Positions 14,462 through 21,066 of a stretch of 31,488 bases of DNA are shown here, in pieces. The stretch spans positions 1 through 31,488 of the forward strand of contig CAMZBG010000013.1 in NCBI GenBank assembly GCA_947304495.1, given 5' to 3'. The notes beneath the pieces are model-generated. The model was not told where the DNA came from. It saw only the letters and a program-made list of their open reading frames with translations, and did not search any database. The translations under genes and the position numbers were made by a program. Every line of letters begins with the position of its first letter. The stretch's first letter is position 1. The DNA is from an uncultured Clostridia bacterium. Lineage in GTDB: Bacteria > Bacillota_I > Bacilli_A > RF39 > UBA660.

Positions 14462-16804
14462 TTATTTTGTTTCAATAAATTCTAATAAACCAATAAACAT
14501 ATTAATAAACTTAGGCTCTAATCCCGCTTTTCTTAACTTTCTTAAAGCTATTCTCTTCTTATTAACAGGTAAATCCGTAAATATTATCGCATCTATCTGT
14601 TCTTTTAAAGTAGTATTTATTTCCAAATCATCTAAAATTCCCCCAATTTCTTCATTGATAACACTAATTGTTTCAATTTCTAGATTATTTCCAATAACAT
14701 TTACCTCAATTGTTTCATAACTACTTACATTATCTATCTGAACAACTAAGTCATTCTTAGAAGTTTCAAATTCATGTTCATTAACATTTGCACCTATTTT
14801 TACCATTACCTTATTTGGACTCTTCATATTCCTAAAACGTAATGTATAATTTCTATTTGGTAAACTCAAATTACCTTCTTTTCTCTTAATTGTAAACGTA
14901 TATCCATTATCAACTTTATCAAGATTCATTTTAGTAATCATATAATTCCTATTATTTATTAAACTAATTCCATCATCTTCATATAGTTCATAACTTCCAT
15001 ATAATCCATTTTCAGCTGGAAATATTTGTAATTCCATATTGACAGGATTTTCGGTATCATCATCTAAACTCATTGGAATAATAGAACCTTCTTTAATAAA
15101 TATTGGGTAATCCTCTTCTTTATAAAATCCTACATAATATTTATTACCAACATATTTTTTACCAGTTGAATAATCATACCAGATTCCATTAGGAATAAAT
15201 ACTCTTTGAACCACACGATTCATTTCCTCATTACGCTTTTTTACAATTGGACTAATCATTATCCTACTGCCAAAAAAGTATTGATTAACATAATTGGGTT
15301 CATCATATATTTTTGGATATTTATAATATAATGGCTGAATTATAGGAACACCATATTTATGATATATATATCCTTCATTATATATATATGGAACTAATTT
15401 ATTTCTTAATTGCATATATTCTCTAATAACATTTAAGATTATTTGATTCCATTTCCATGGCTCACGCTTATAGTATTTCCCAGCTTCTCCAGCTAGAATA
15501 AATATCGGATTAAAAACTCCAAATTGAATATATCTTATAAACAATTCATCATCTTCAATACCACTATAAAATCCTCCAATAGCATGTGCATGCCAACATA
15601 CACCTAAATTAGCTGCACTATTATTATACATTGGTAAATACTTTAATGTATCCCAACTAACTTTTGTCCTACCACTATAAATAATCGGATATCTATGTGG
15701 TGCTATTCCTGGATTACGAGATAAAATAACTCCTCTTTGATTTAAATTAGCAATAACATAATGATAATGATTTAAAAGAAATAAACCAAGCTTATCATTA
15801 GGATTATAGTAATCTATATTAAATAATCTAATTCCACTTTGTAATAATCTATTGACAATCAAATTCAAATATAATGATATTGTATTATTATCTAATGGTA
15901 TTAAACTAATACTATTTCCATTTACTTGCATATATTGAAGCATTTCATTATATAATGGATCATTATTATTAATTGGTAAATTAGGATTGATTGTTAAACC
16001 AAATTTTTGACTTTTACTATTATAAAAATTATTTATTGAAGACATATCAAACAAGTTATTATCATAACTATAATTTTGAATATTGTTATGCCATTTATCT
16101 CCCAATAAGAAAACTGATATTGGAATATTATTATCGTTAAACTTTTTTAATACATCATCTATTCCATACATATTATATGCATCGTTTTTATACCACCAAG
16201 AACCTAATGTATATCTTGGTATCATTGGTGGATAACCAGTTAGATTAAAATAATCCTGTAAACATAGTCCTAAATCACTTCTATATGCAAACAAATATAA
16301 ATCTACAGTATTCTCTCTAGGAATAAACATTTCATTGTCGATAACATAGTTTTTAGCATCGTCAATAACAACAAATCCATCCATAGAATATAAACCTTTA
16401 TCTAGTTTTAAATTGTTGTTAAGATCATCCAAAGAATATGCCATACTACCGACATTTCTAACTTCTTTATATCCTGGATACCATTCTCTATCGACACCAT
16501 TTAATTTAACTTTGATATTATTACCAACAATTGGTTTTTCTTTAACATATGTCAAAGTAAAATATTCTGTTGCTATATTTAATACTAATTCATCTCCCGT
16601 AACTGAAAGTTGCGTATCGGCAAATGACCTATTTACAACGAGTGAAGTGGCTCTATCTTCAAATAATCCATTTGGATTATATTCGATTCTAATAAGTCTA
16701 GGTGTTAAGACACTAAAACGATAAGTTTTACCTCTTATCATATACTTATTACTAGGTATCAGTCTTTTTGAATCCTTGACAAAATAAGAACACAAATTAG
16801 CCAT
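14462..16804 (-). CDS. GH31-family glycosidase-like protein with altered catalytic residues
   Basis: 780 aa from ATG 16804, behind AAAGGGTGA; an upstream in-frame GTG (16813) lies inside that site. It is a glycoside hydrolase family 31 protein (alpha-glucosidase/xylosidase type). An N-terminal beta domain leads to a TIM barrel beginning near PRYTLGSWWYKNDAY, and C-terminal beta domains follow. The barrel is aligned by REPWKW and the AIGGFYSGIEDDELFIRYIQFG segment. The nucleophile Asp is probably D331 (FNIDYYNP). The usual acid/base segment W-x-GD reads YSGRTKVSW, with R379 in place of Asp. The GADxGGF Asp is Ala408. There is no signal peptide, so it is cytoplasmic. Either a variant clade or an enzyme with lost activity; family confident, activity not. 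Confidence 0.85.
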   Translation of the reverse strand: MANLCSYFVKDSKRLIPSNKYMIRGKTYRFSVLTPRLIRIEYNPNGLFEDRATSLVVNRSFADTQLSVTGDELVLNIATEYFTLTYVKEKPIVGNNIKVKLNGVDREWYPGYKEVRNVGSMAYSLDDLNNNLKLDKGLYSMDGFVVIDDAKNYVIDNEMFIPRENTVDLYLFAYRSDLGLCLQDYFNLTGYPPMIPRYTLGSWWYKNDAYNMYGIDDVLKKFNDNNIPISVFLLGDKWHNNIQNYSYDNNLFDMSSINNFYNSKSQKFGLTINPNLPINNNDPLYNEMLQYMQVNGNSISLIPLDNNTISLYLNLIVNRLLQSGIRLFNIDYYNPNDKLGLFLLNHYHYVIANLNQRGVILSRNPGIAPHRYPIIYSGRTKVSWDTLKYLPMYNNSAANLGVCWHAHAIGGFYSGIEDDELFIRYIQFGVFNPIFILAGEAGKYYKREPWKWNQIILNVIREYMQLRNKLVPYIYNEGYIYHKYGVPIIQPLYYKYPKIYDEPNYVNQYFFGSRIMISPIVKKRNEEMNRVVQRVFIPNGIWYDYSTGKKYVGNKYYVGFYKEEDYPIFIKEGSIIPMSLDDDTENPVNMELQIFPAENGLYGSYELYEDDGISLINNRNYMITKMNLDKVDNGYTFTIKRKEGNLSLPNRNYTLRFRNMKSPNKVMVKIGANVNEHEFETSKNDLVVQIDNVSSYETIEVNVIGNNLEIETISVINEEIGGILDDLEINTTLKEQIDAIIFTDLPVNKKRIALRKLRKAGLEPKFINMFIGLLEFIETK

Positions 16805-16829
16805 AACAATCACCCTTTACTCTTATCTA

Positions 16830-16838
16830 ATTATATCA
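16830..16838 (-). promoter_or_regulatory. Extended -10 promoter of the GH31-like/uppP unit
   Basis: TGA-TATAAT on the minus strand, about 25 bases upstream of the start. The -35 region is T-rich only. Divergent from the esterase promoter at 16875. Confidence 0.6.
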
Positions 16839-16874
16839 TAAATTGTAAAAAAGAAAAAGAATTAGTTATTATTA

Positions 16875-16903
16875 TTGAATTATATTTATGATTATTATAT
16901 AAT
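16875..16903 (+). promoter_or_regulatory. Promoter of the surface esterase gene
   Basis: -35 TTGAAT (16875-16880), a 17-base spacer and -10 TATAAT (16898-16903). This places the transcript start near 16910 and argues against a translation start at 16875. Confidence 0.7.
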
Positions 16904-16931
16904 TTACTATATAGTAATGGGATGTGTTATT

Positions 16932-18701
16932 ATGTATTTTAAAAACGATGATAATGTCGACATAAATTATTATGAAGACCAAAAAAAGACTAAAAAAAAG
17001 AAAATAAACATTAAAGAATGGCTACCATTTATTGTTTTTGGTGTCATTATTTTATTCAGTATTATTCTATATATCATTGCTAGTATTAATGATAATAACT
17101 ATAGTCCCCCAATTAGCAATAATACAAACCTTAATTACTATATTAAACTAAGTGGAGATGAAGAAATAACATTATATCAAGGAGAAAAATATGTTGAACC
17201 AGGATATCGTGGGCATGATAGTAAAGGCACTGACTTAACTTCAAGTGTTATCGTTAATAACAATATTGATTATAATAAAATTGGATCTTATACCATAACA
17301 TATTCATTAAATGATATCACTGTAACAAGAAAAGTAAATATTATTACTAAACCTATAGGTGCTACTTACATTCACTTATATGGTGAAAGTGTTATGTATA
17401 TTAATGCCGGTGATAAATATGTTGAACCGGGATATGAAGTAATCGATTCCATCGATGGTTCTGCACTGAAAAAATATGTTAAAATTAAAAATAACATTAA
17501 CAATAACAAAGCCGGTGTTTATCAAGTAGTATATTCTGTTATAAATACTTCTGGTATCACTACTACCAAAGTAAGAAATATTATTGTTATGGATAGTGAA
17601 ATAAGTATTACTACCGATACTGATGAATATACTAATCAAAAAGTAAATATAAATATTTACGTCAACGATATATACTTTAATTATATTATTTTACCAGACG
17701 GTAATAAGGTTAATCAAAATAAGTATACTTATTCTGTTACTAAAAATGGAACATATAAATTTATCGTATATAATAAAAAAGGTGGTAAAAAAGAAAAAAG
17801 TATTACCATCAGTAGTATCAATATTACTAAACCTTCCGGTAGTTGCAGTGGTTATTATCAAAATGGTAAATCGCAAATAACTATTCAAGCTTCAGATGAT
17901 GTTGGTATCCAAAAATATGTCATTGATAATAATACCTATACGACAAATACAATAACCGTAAATAAAGAATTAACTACCGCTAATATTACTATTTATGATA
18001 AAGCTGGTAATACTAATAATATCACATGTAAATTAGAAGATAAAAATATCAAATATAAACAACAAAAAACGCTTTTATCTTATTCACATCCAAAGGGATA
18101 TACCTTTAATTATTGGTTAAGTATCCCTAAGAATGCTAAAGATAATATGCCATTAATTGTCTTCTTACACGGTGATGGTTATGAAAACAAACCAAATGAT
18201 TTAGGTAAATTCTTCATTGTTGATAAAGGCCAAAGCTACAATAATGGTGATGCTGGATTTTTCCTTATCGCTCCAAATACTAAAGAAAAAGGTTGGACTA
18301 ATGGTTCTATTCCTAGTTCACTTAAAGGATTGATTGATAAAGTTGTCAGTGACTATAAAATAGATACTTCTAGAATATATATTATGGGCTATAGTCGTGG
18401 AGCTATTGGCACTTGGTATATGGTAAATAGTTATCCCAATCTCTTTGCCGCTGCTGTTCCTATAAGTTGTAGTCCAATTGGTGTCAACGCTTCAAACTTT
18501 AAACACACTAAAATTAAAGCTATTTCTGGCAACTCTGGTGGTGACGAAGCAAACTATAATAGTCAAATGACAAGTTTTGTTAATAGTATCAATTCAGCTG
18601 GTGGTCATGCTGAAAAAGTAACATATAGTGGCTATACTCACTTTACTATTTTTAAAGCATTCAACATTGATGATGTATTTGCCTGGTTATTAAAACAATA
18701 A
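16932..18701 (+). CDS. Membrane-anchored esterase with Ig-like (DUF5011-type) domains
   Basis: 589-aa type II membrane protein. A short basic cytoplasmic head (KKTKKKK) precedes one membrane helix (31-51). Two DUF5011-like Ig domains follow (about 76-137 and 147-219), each with the repeat EKYVEPGY or DKYVEPGY. Two further beta-rich regions (about 222-295 and 300-367) lead to an alpha/beta-hydrolase domain (about 380-589). The hydrolase shows LIVFLHGDGYE, nucleophile Ser488 in MGYSRGAIG, possible Asp538 and His570 (GYTHF), resembling feruloyl-esterase or PHB-depolymerase-like enzymes. The start at ATG 16932 fits the promoter; ATG 16917 is an alternative, and the RBS is weak. It probably acts on an acylated polymer outside the cell; substrate unknown. 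Confidence 0.82.
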   Translation: MYFKNDDNVDINYYEDQKKTKKKKINIKEWLPFIVFGVIILFSIILYIIASINDNNYSPPISNNTNLNYYIKLSGDEEITLYQGEKYVEPGYRGHDSKGTDLTSSVIVNNNIDYNKIGSYTITYSLNDITVTRKVNIITKPIGATYIHLYGESVMYINAGDKYVEPGYEVIDSIDGSALKKYVKIKNNINNNKAGVYQVVYSVINTSGITTTKVRNIIVMDSEISITTDTDEYTNQKVNINIYVNDIYFNYIILPDGNKVNQNKYTYSVTKNGTYKFIVYNKKGGKKEKSITISSINITKPSGSCSGYYQNGKSQITIQASDDVGIQKYVIDNNTYTTNTITVNKELTTANITIYDKAGNTNNITCKLEDKNIKYKQQKTLLSYSHPKGYTFNYWLSIPKNAKDNMPLIVFLHGDGYENKPNDLGKFFIVDKGQSYNNGDAGFFLIAPNTKEKGWTNGSIPSSLKGLIDKVVSDYKIDTSRIYIMGYSRGAIGTWYMVNSYPNLFAAAVPISCSPIGVNASNFKHTKIKAISGNSGGDEANYNSQMTSFVNSINSAGGHAEKVTYSGYTHFTIFKAFNIDDVFAWLLKQ

Positions 18702-18726
18702 AAAAAAGCAATCTCTTGCTTTTTTT
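18702..18726. terminator. Bidirectional intrinsic terminator between esterase and hisS
   Basis: AAAAAAGCAA (18702-18711), a four-base loop and TTGCTTTTTT (18716-18725) give T runs on both strands. It serves the + esterase gene and the convergent hisS, whose stop codon starts at 18725. Confidence 0.88.
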
Positions 18727-19996
18727 ATTTATCTAAAAACTTTAATAATTCATCTTCACTCAATGTATATTCTTGTTTTTCAGTCATATCTTTTATCTTA
18801 TACATTCCACTACTTACTTCATCATTTCCAACAATCATTACATATTTAATACTATTATTATCAGCATATTCAAAGCATTTAGCAATTTTTTTCTTATTCA
18901 TTTCAATTAATACTTTATAGCCATTACTTCTAAACTTACTAGCTAATTTTAATACTTCAACATTCGTATCTAATGGAACCATATAAATATCAACTATTGG
19001 CATCTTAGTCATTTCTTCTTTTAAAATAACAAATATTGGTTCAAGACCAAAAGATAAACCAATAGCAGGATAATTATTACCATTATCCATAAAATTAGTA
19101 ATTATCTTATCATATCTTCCACCGCCACCAATTGCTGAACTAATTCTTCCTAAACTATCATAAAATTCAAATACAATACCTGTATATATTGATAAGCCTC
19201 TAGCAAGCGTTGGTGTAAACTTACATTTATCTCTAACCCCAAGTTTATCTAAATAATCATTTACTTCATTAATCTCATTTACCCCTTCACTAACTAGTAA
19301 ATTATCATTAGCTAAATTCTTATAATAATTAATATCCTTATCAAATAATTCAAATAGTTTAGTAATACTCTCATCACTAATTTCTATTTCTTTTAACATA
19401 TCAGTTAATTCTTTCGTACTAACTTTTTCTAGCTTATCGATAATACCAATAACACTATCGATCTTATCAGAATCAATACCAGCTAATTCAATTAAACCAC
19501 TCATTAATTTTCTATTATTATATTTAACAATAACATCTATTCCTAATTCTTTATATATATTTATTGCCATCAATATTTGTTCTGCTTCAATTAACCTATT
19601 ATCTATTCCTACTACATCGACATCACATTGATAAAACTCTCTTGTTCTTCCTGCCTTTACAGGACCATTACGAAATACCTTACCGATTTCATATCTTCTA
19701 AAAGGTAAAGCTAAACTTTTATCCATGCCTACTACCTTACAAAATGGAACTGTAAGATCGTATCTAAGCCCCAAATCTCTTTCACCCTGATCAGTAAGTC
19801 TATAGATTTCACTAAGTATCTCAGCATCTTCACTATATTTATAACTAAGCAAATCATAATAATTAATAATTGGTGTTTCTAATGGTTGATAACCATATCT
19901 TTCAAAGTTATCTCGTAAAATAGCAATTACTCTATTTCTAATTTTCATATCTTCGGGCATATAATCATATGTACCTTTAACATTCATTAATTTCAT
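18725..19996 (-). CDS. hisS: Histidyl-tRNA synthetase
   Basis: Class II HisRS, 423 aa, normal length. Visible motifs are motif 1 around ERYGYQPLETPI, LRYDLTVPF, and motif 2 FRRYEIGKVFRNGPVKAGRTREFYQCDVDVVG. The histidine-specific ARGLSIYTGIVFE, motif 3 with AIGLSFGLEPI, and a C-terminal anticodon-binding domain (VDIYMVPLD, VGNDE) follow. It starts at ATG 19996 behind GAAGGGA. It has its own promoter in the end of the preceding gene. No T-box leader is seen in the short upstream region, and aspS does not follow, unlike many Firmicutes. Confidence 0.96.
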   Translation of the reverse strand: MKLMNVKGTYDYMPEDMKIRNRVIAILRDNFERYGYQPLETPIINYYDLLSYKYSEDAEILSEIYRLTDQGERDLGLRYDLTVPFCKVVGMDKSLALPFRRYEIGKVFRNGPVKAGRTREFYQCDVDVVGIDNRLIEAEQILMAINIYKELGIDVIVKYNNRKLMSGLIELAGIDSDKIDSVIGIIDKLEKVSTKELTDMLKEIEISDESITKLFELFDKDINYYKNLANDNLLVSEGVNEINEVNDYLDKLGVRDKCKFTPTLARGLSIYTGIVFEFYDSLGRISSAIGGGGRYDKIITNFMDNGNNYPAIGLSFGLEPIFVILKEEMTKMPIVDIYMVPLDTNVEVLKLASKFRSNGYKVLIEMNKKKIAKCFEYADNNSIKYVMIVGNDEVSSGMYKIKDMTEKQEYTLSEDELLKFLDK

Positions 19997-20020
19997 AAGT
20001 ATCCCTTCTTTTCTAAAACA

Positions 20021-20050
20021 ATTATATCACATTTAATAACGTGTTCTCAA
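20021..20050 (-). promoter_or_regulatory. hisS promoter inside the end of the upstream gene
   Basis: The minus strand carries -35 TTGAGA (20045-20050), an 18-base spacer and -10 TATAAT (20021-20026) preceded by TGA (extended -10). The -35 overlaps the last codons of the 184-aa gene. Confidence 0.65.
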
Positions 20051-20587
20051 CTCATAAACAATAACTTTTTCGTTTTTTGTTCCAACCGGTTCATTAAATA
20101 AAGCAAATTCCACGATTACATCTTCTAAATTATGCGTAACAATATATTGATAAATTATATCAAAATATTTAATCTTATTAAGTTTATTATCAAATATATT
20201 AGTTTTTAAATTATAAGTTGGATCTTTGGTAGCATCTCTCAAAGAATAATGTGGATTAGTAGATAATATCATATATACATCTCCATCCGATAAAATTTCA
20301 ATTTCACCCACTAATAATTGATTATTAACATAATTAGCTGAACTAACATTTATCGTAAACATTTCATATTCTTTTATTTCTTCAAGTACCTTTTCAGCTT
20401 CTACCTTAAGCTTAAATATTCCATTAGTCCTACTCTTATCCCTAATTGCATAATATTTAGCTGGATATTTTGCTAAAAACTTTTTAACTTTATCTTCTTC
20501 ATGGGACTTAAATAATTCTTCGGGAAATTTATTTAAACCTAACTTATTAATCATATCGATACTTTCTAATTTGTTATTTATAACCAT
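20033..20587 (-). CDS. Uncharacterised 184-aa soluble protein
   Basis: I do not recognise this family with confidence. The product is soluble, mixed alpha/beta, with no signal or membrane segment and no cysteine. A helical head (about 10-42) is followed by KYYAIRDKSRTNGIFKL, then strands FTINVSSANYVNNQLLVGEIEILSDGDVYMILSTN. The segment VIVEFALFNEPVGTKNEKVIVYELRT closes it. The regular strand pattern and the charged RDKS motif look like a real conserved domain, not a shadow ORF. It starts at ATG 20587 behind GGTGAT, and it has a recognisable promoter and codon use like its neighbours. It precedes hisS by 36 bases, but hisS has its own promoter, so a link to translation is only positional. Confidence 0.75.
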   Translation of the reverse strand: MVINNKLESIDMINKLGLNKFPEELFKSHEEDKVKKFLAKYPAKYYAIRDKSRTNGIFKLKVEAEKVLEEIKEYEMFTINVSSANYVNNQLLVGEIEILSDGDVYMILSTNPHYSLRDATKDPTYNLKTNIFDNKLNKIKYFDIIYQYIVTHNLEDVIVEFALFNEPVGTKNEKVIVYELRTRY

Positions 20588-20609
20588 TAAATCACCAACT
20601 TATGATTAT

Positions 20610-20638
20610 ATACTACTATAAAACTAAGCCCTTTTCAA
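20610..20638 (-). promoter_or_regulatory. Promoter of the 184-aa gene
   Basis: The minus strand carries -35 TTGAAA (20633-20638), a 17-base spacer and -10 TAGTAT (20610-20615). A nearby TATAAT without a good -35 is an alternative. Confidence 0.5.
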
Positions 20639-20641
20639 TAT

Positions 20642-20672
20642 AAAAATCAACTCTAAGAATAGAATTGATTTT
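20642..20672 (-). terminator. Intrinsic terminator downstream of the small membrane protein gene
   Basis: Thirteen-base arms (20643-20655 and 20660-20672) with a four-base loop. The single non-Watson-Crick position is a G-U pair in the minus-strand RNA but a C-A clash in the plus-strand RNA, which favours minus-strand use. A T-rich run follows. It lies about 70 bases past the stop codon at 20744. Confidence 0.65.
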
Positions 20673-20743
20673 ATTAGTGAGTTTATTCGTCTCATTTTTG
20701 CAAGTATTCCTTCCTAACTCAACTATAATATTATTGTAATATG

Positions 20744-20977
20744 TTAAAGCTTTTTCTTAATTTTTAATATTGTTATTAAAGCTATAATTGCCCATATAAT
20801 TTGTAGTGTAAATGAAAACCACGCATCCTTTGGAAACAATCCAATTGCCATAAAAACACCAGCTATCAAATTTAAAAACTGATACAAATAACCATTTTTT
20901 ATTTTATTCGTAGACAGTAATGCATAAGCAATTAAAACTAATACCATTCCAATCCATCCAATAATATCGTATATCAT
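20744..20977 (-). CDS. Small CBU_0592-like membrane protein
   Basis: 77-aa protein with three hydrophobic helices (about 5-22, 31-47, 52-71) and a basic C-terminus KIKKKL. The order IIGWIGMVLVLIAYALLST, then YQFLNLIAGVFMAIG, then a Trp-containing third helix, matches the CBU_0592-like small membrane proteins, which look like half-size PQ-loop transporters. Function is unknown. It has a good extended -10 promoter and starts at ATG 20977 behind GGAGG. It lies downstream of the TPR gene, which lacks an obvious terminator of its own, so read-through from there is possible. Confidence 0.78.
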   Translation of the reverse strand: MIYDIIGWIGMVLVLIAYALLSTNKIKNGYLYQFLNLIAGVFMAIGLFPKDAWFSFTLQIIWAIIALITILKIKKKL

Positions 20978-21014
20978 TACATTATTCCTCCATTAGACTC
21001 TTTATCTTATTATC

Positions 21015-21043
21015 ATTATAACATTTAGTTAGCTAACAAACAA
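21015..21043 (-). promoter_or_regulatory. Promoter of the small membrane protein gene
   Basis: The minus strand carries -35 TTGTTT (21038-21043), a 17-base spacer and -10 TATAAT (21015-21020) with TGT upstream (extended). The palindrome GTTAGCTAAC (21028-21037) abuts the -35. Confidence 0.65.
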
Positions 21044-21066
21044 TAAATTTTCATAGTATTATCAAT

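Noticed and set aside
16413..16724. A 103-codon + strand ORF inside the GH31-like gene
   Set aside because: Antisense shadow with no ribosome binding site or promoter of its own.
16875..16931. N-terminal extension of the esterase from the first ATG
   Set aside because: The stretch coincides with a good -35/-10 promoter, so it should not be in the mRNA; the start at 16932 follows the predicted transcript start.
18996..20050. T-box or attenuator leader for hisS
   Set aside because: Only about 25 bases separate the promoter from the start codon, too short for a T-box, and no stem-loop set is visible.
20630..20710. Possible 23-codon minus-strand peptide beginning MRRINSL
   Set aside because: The nearest purine-rich site is too far from the ATG, and the frame runs through the terminator hairpin at 20642-20672; not supported.
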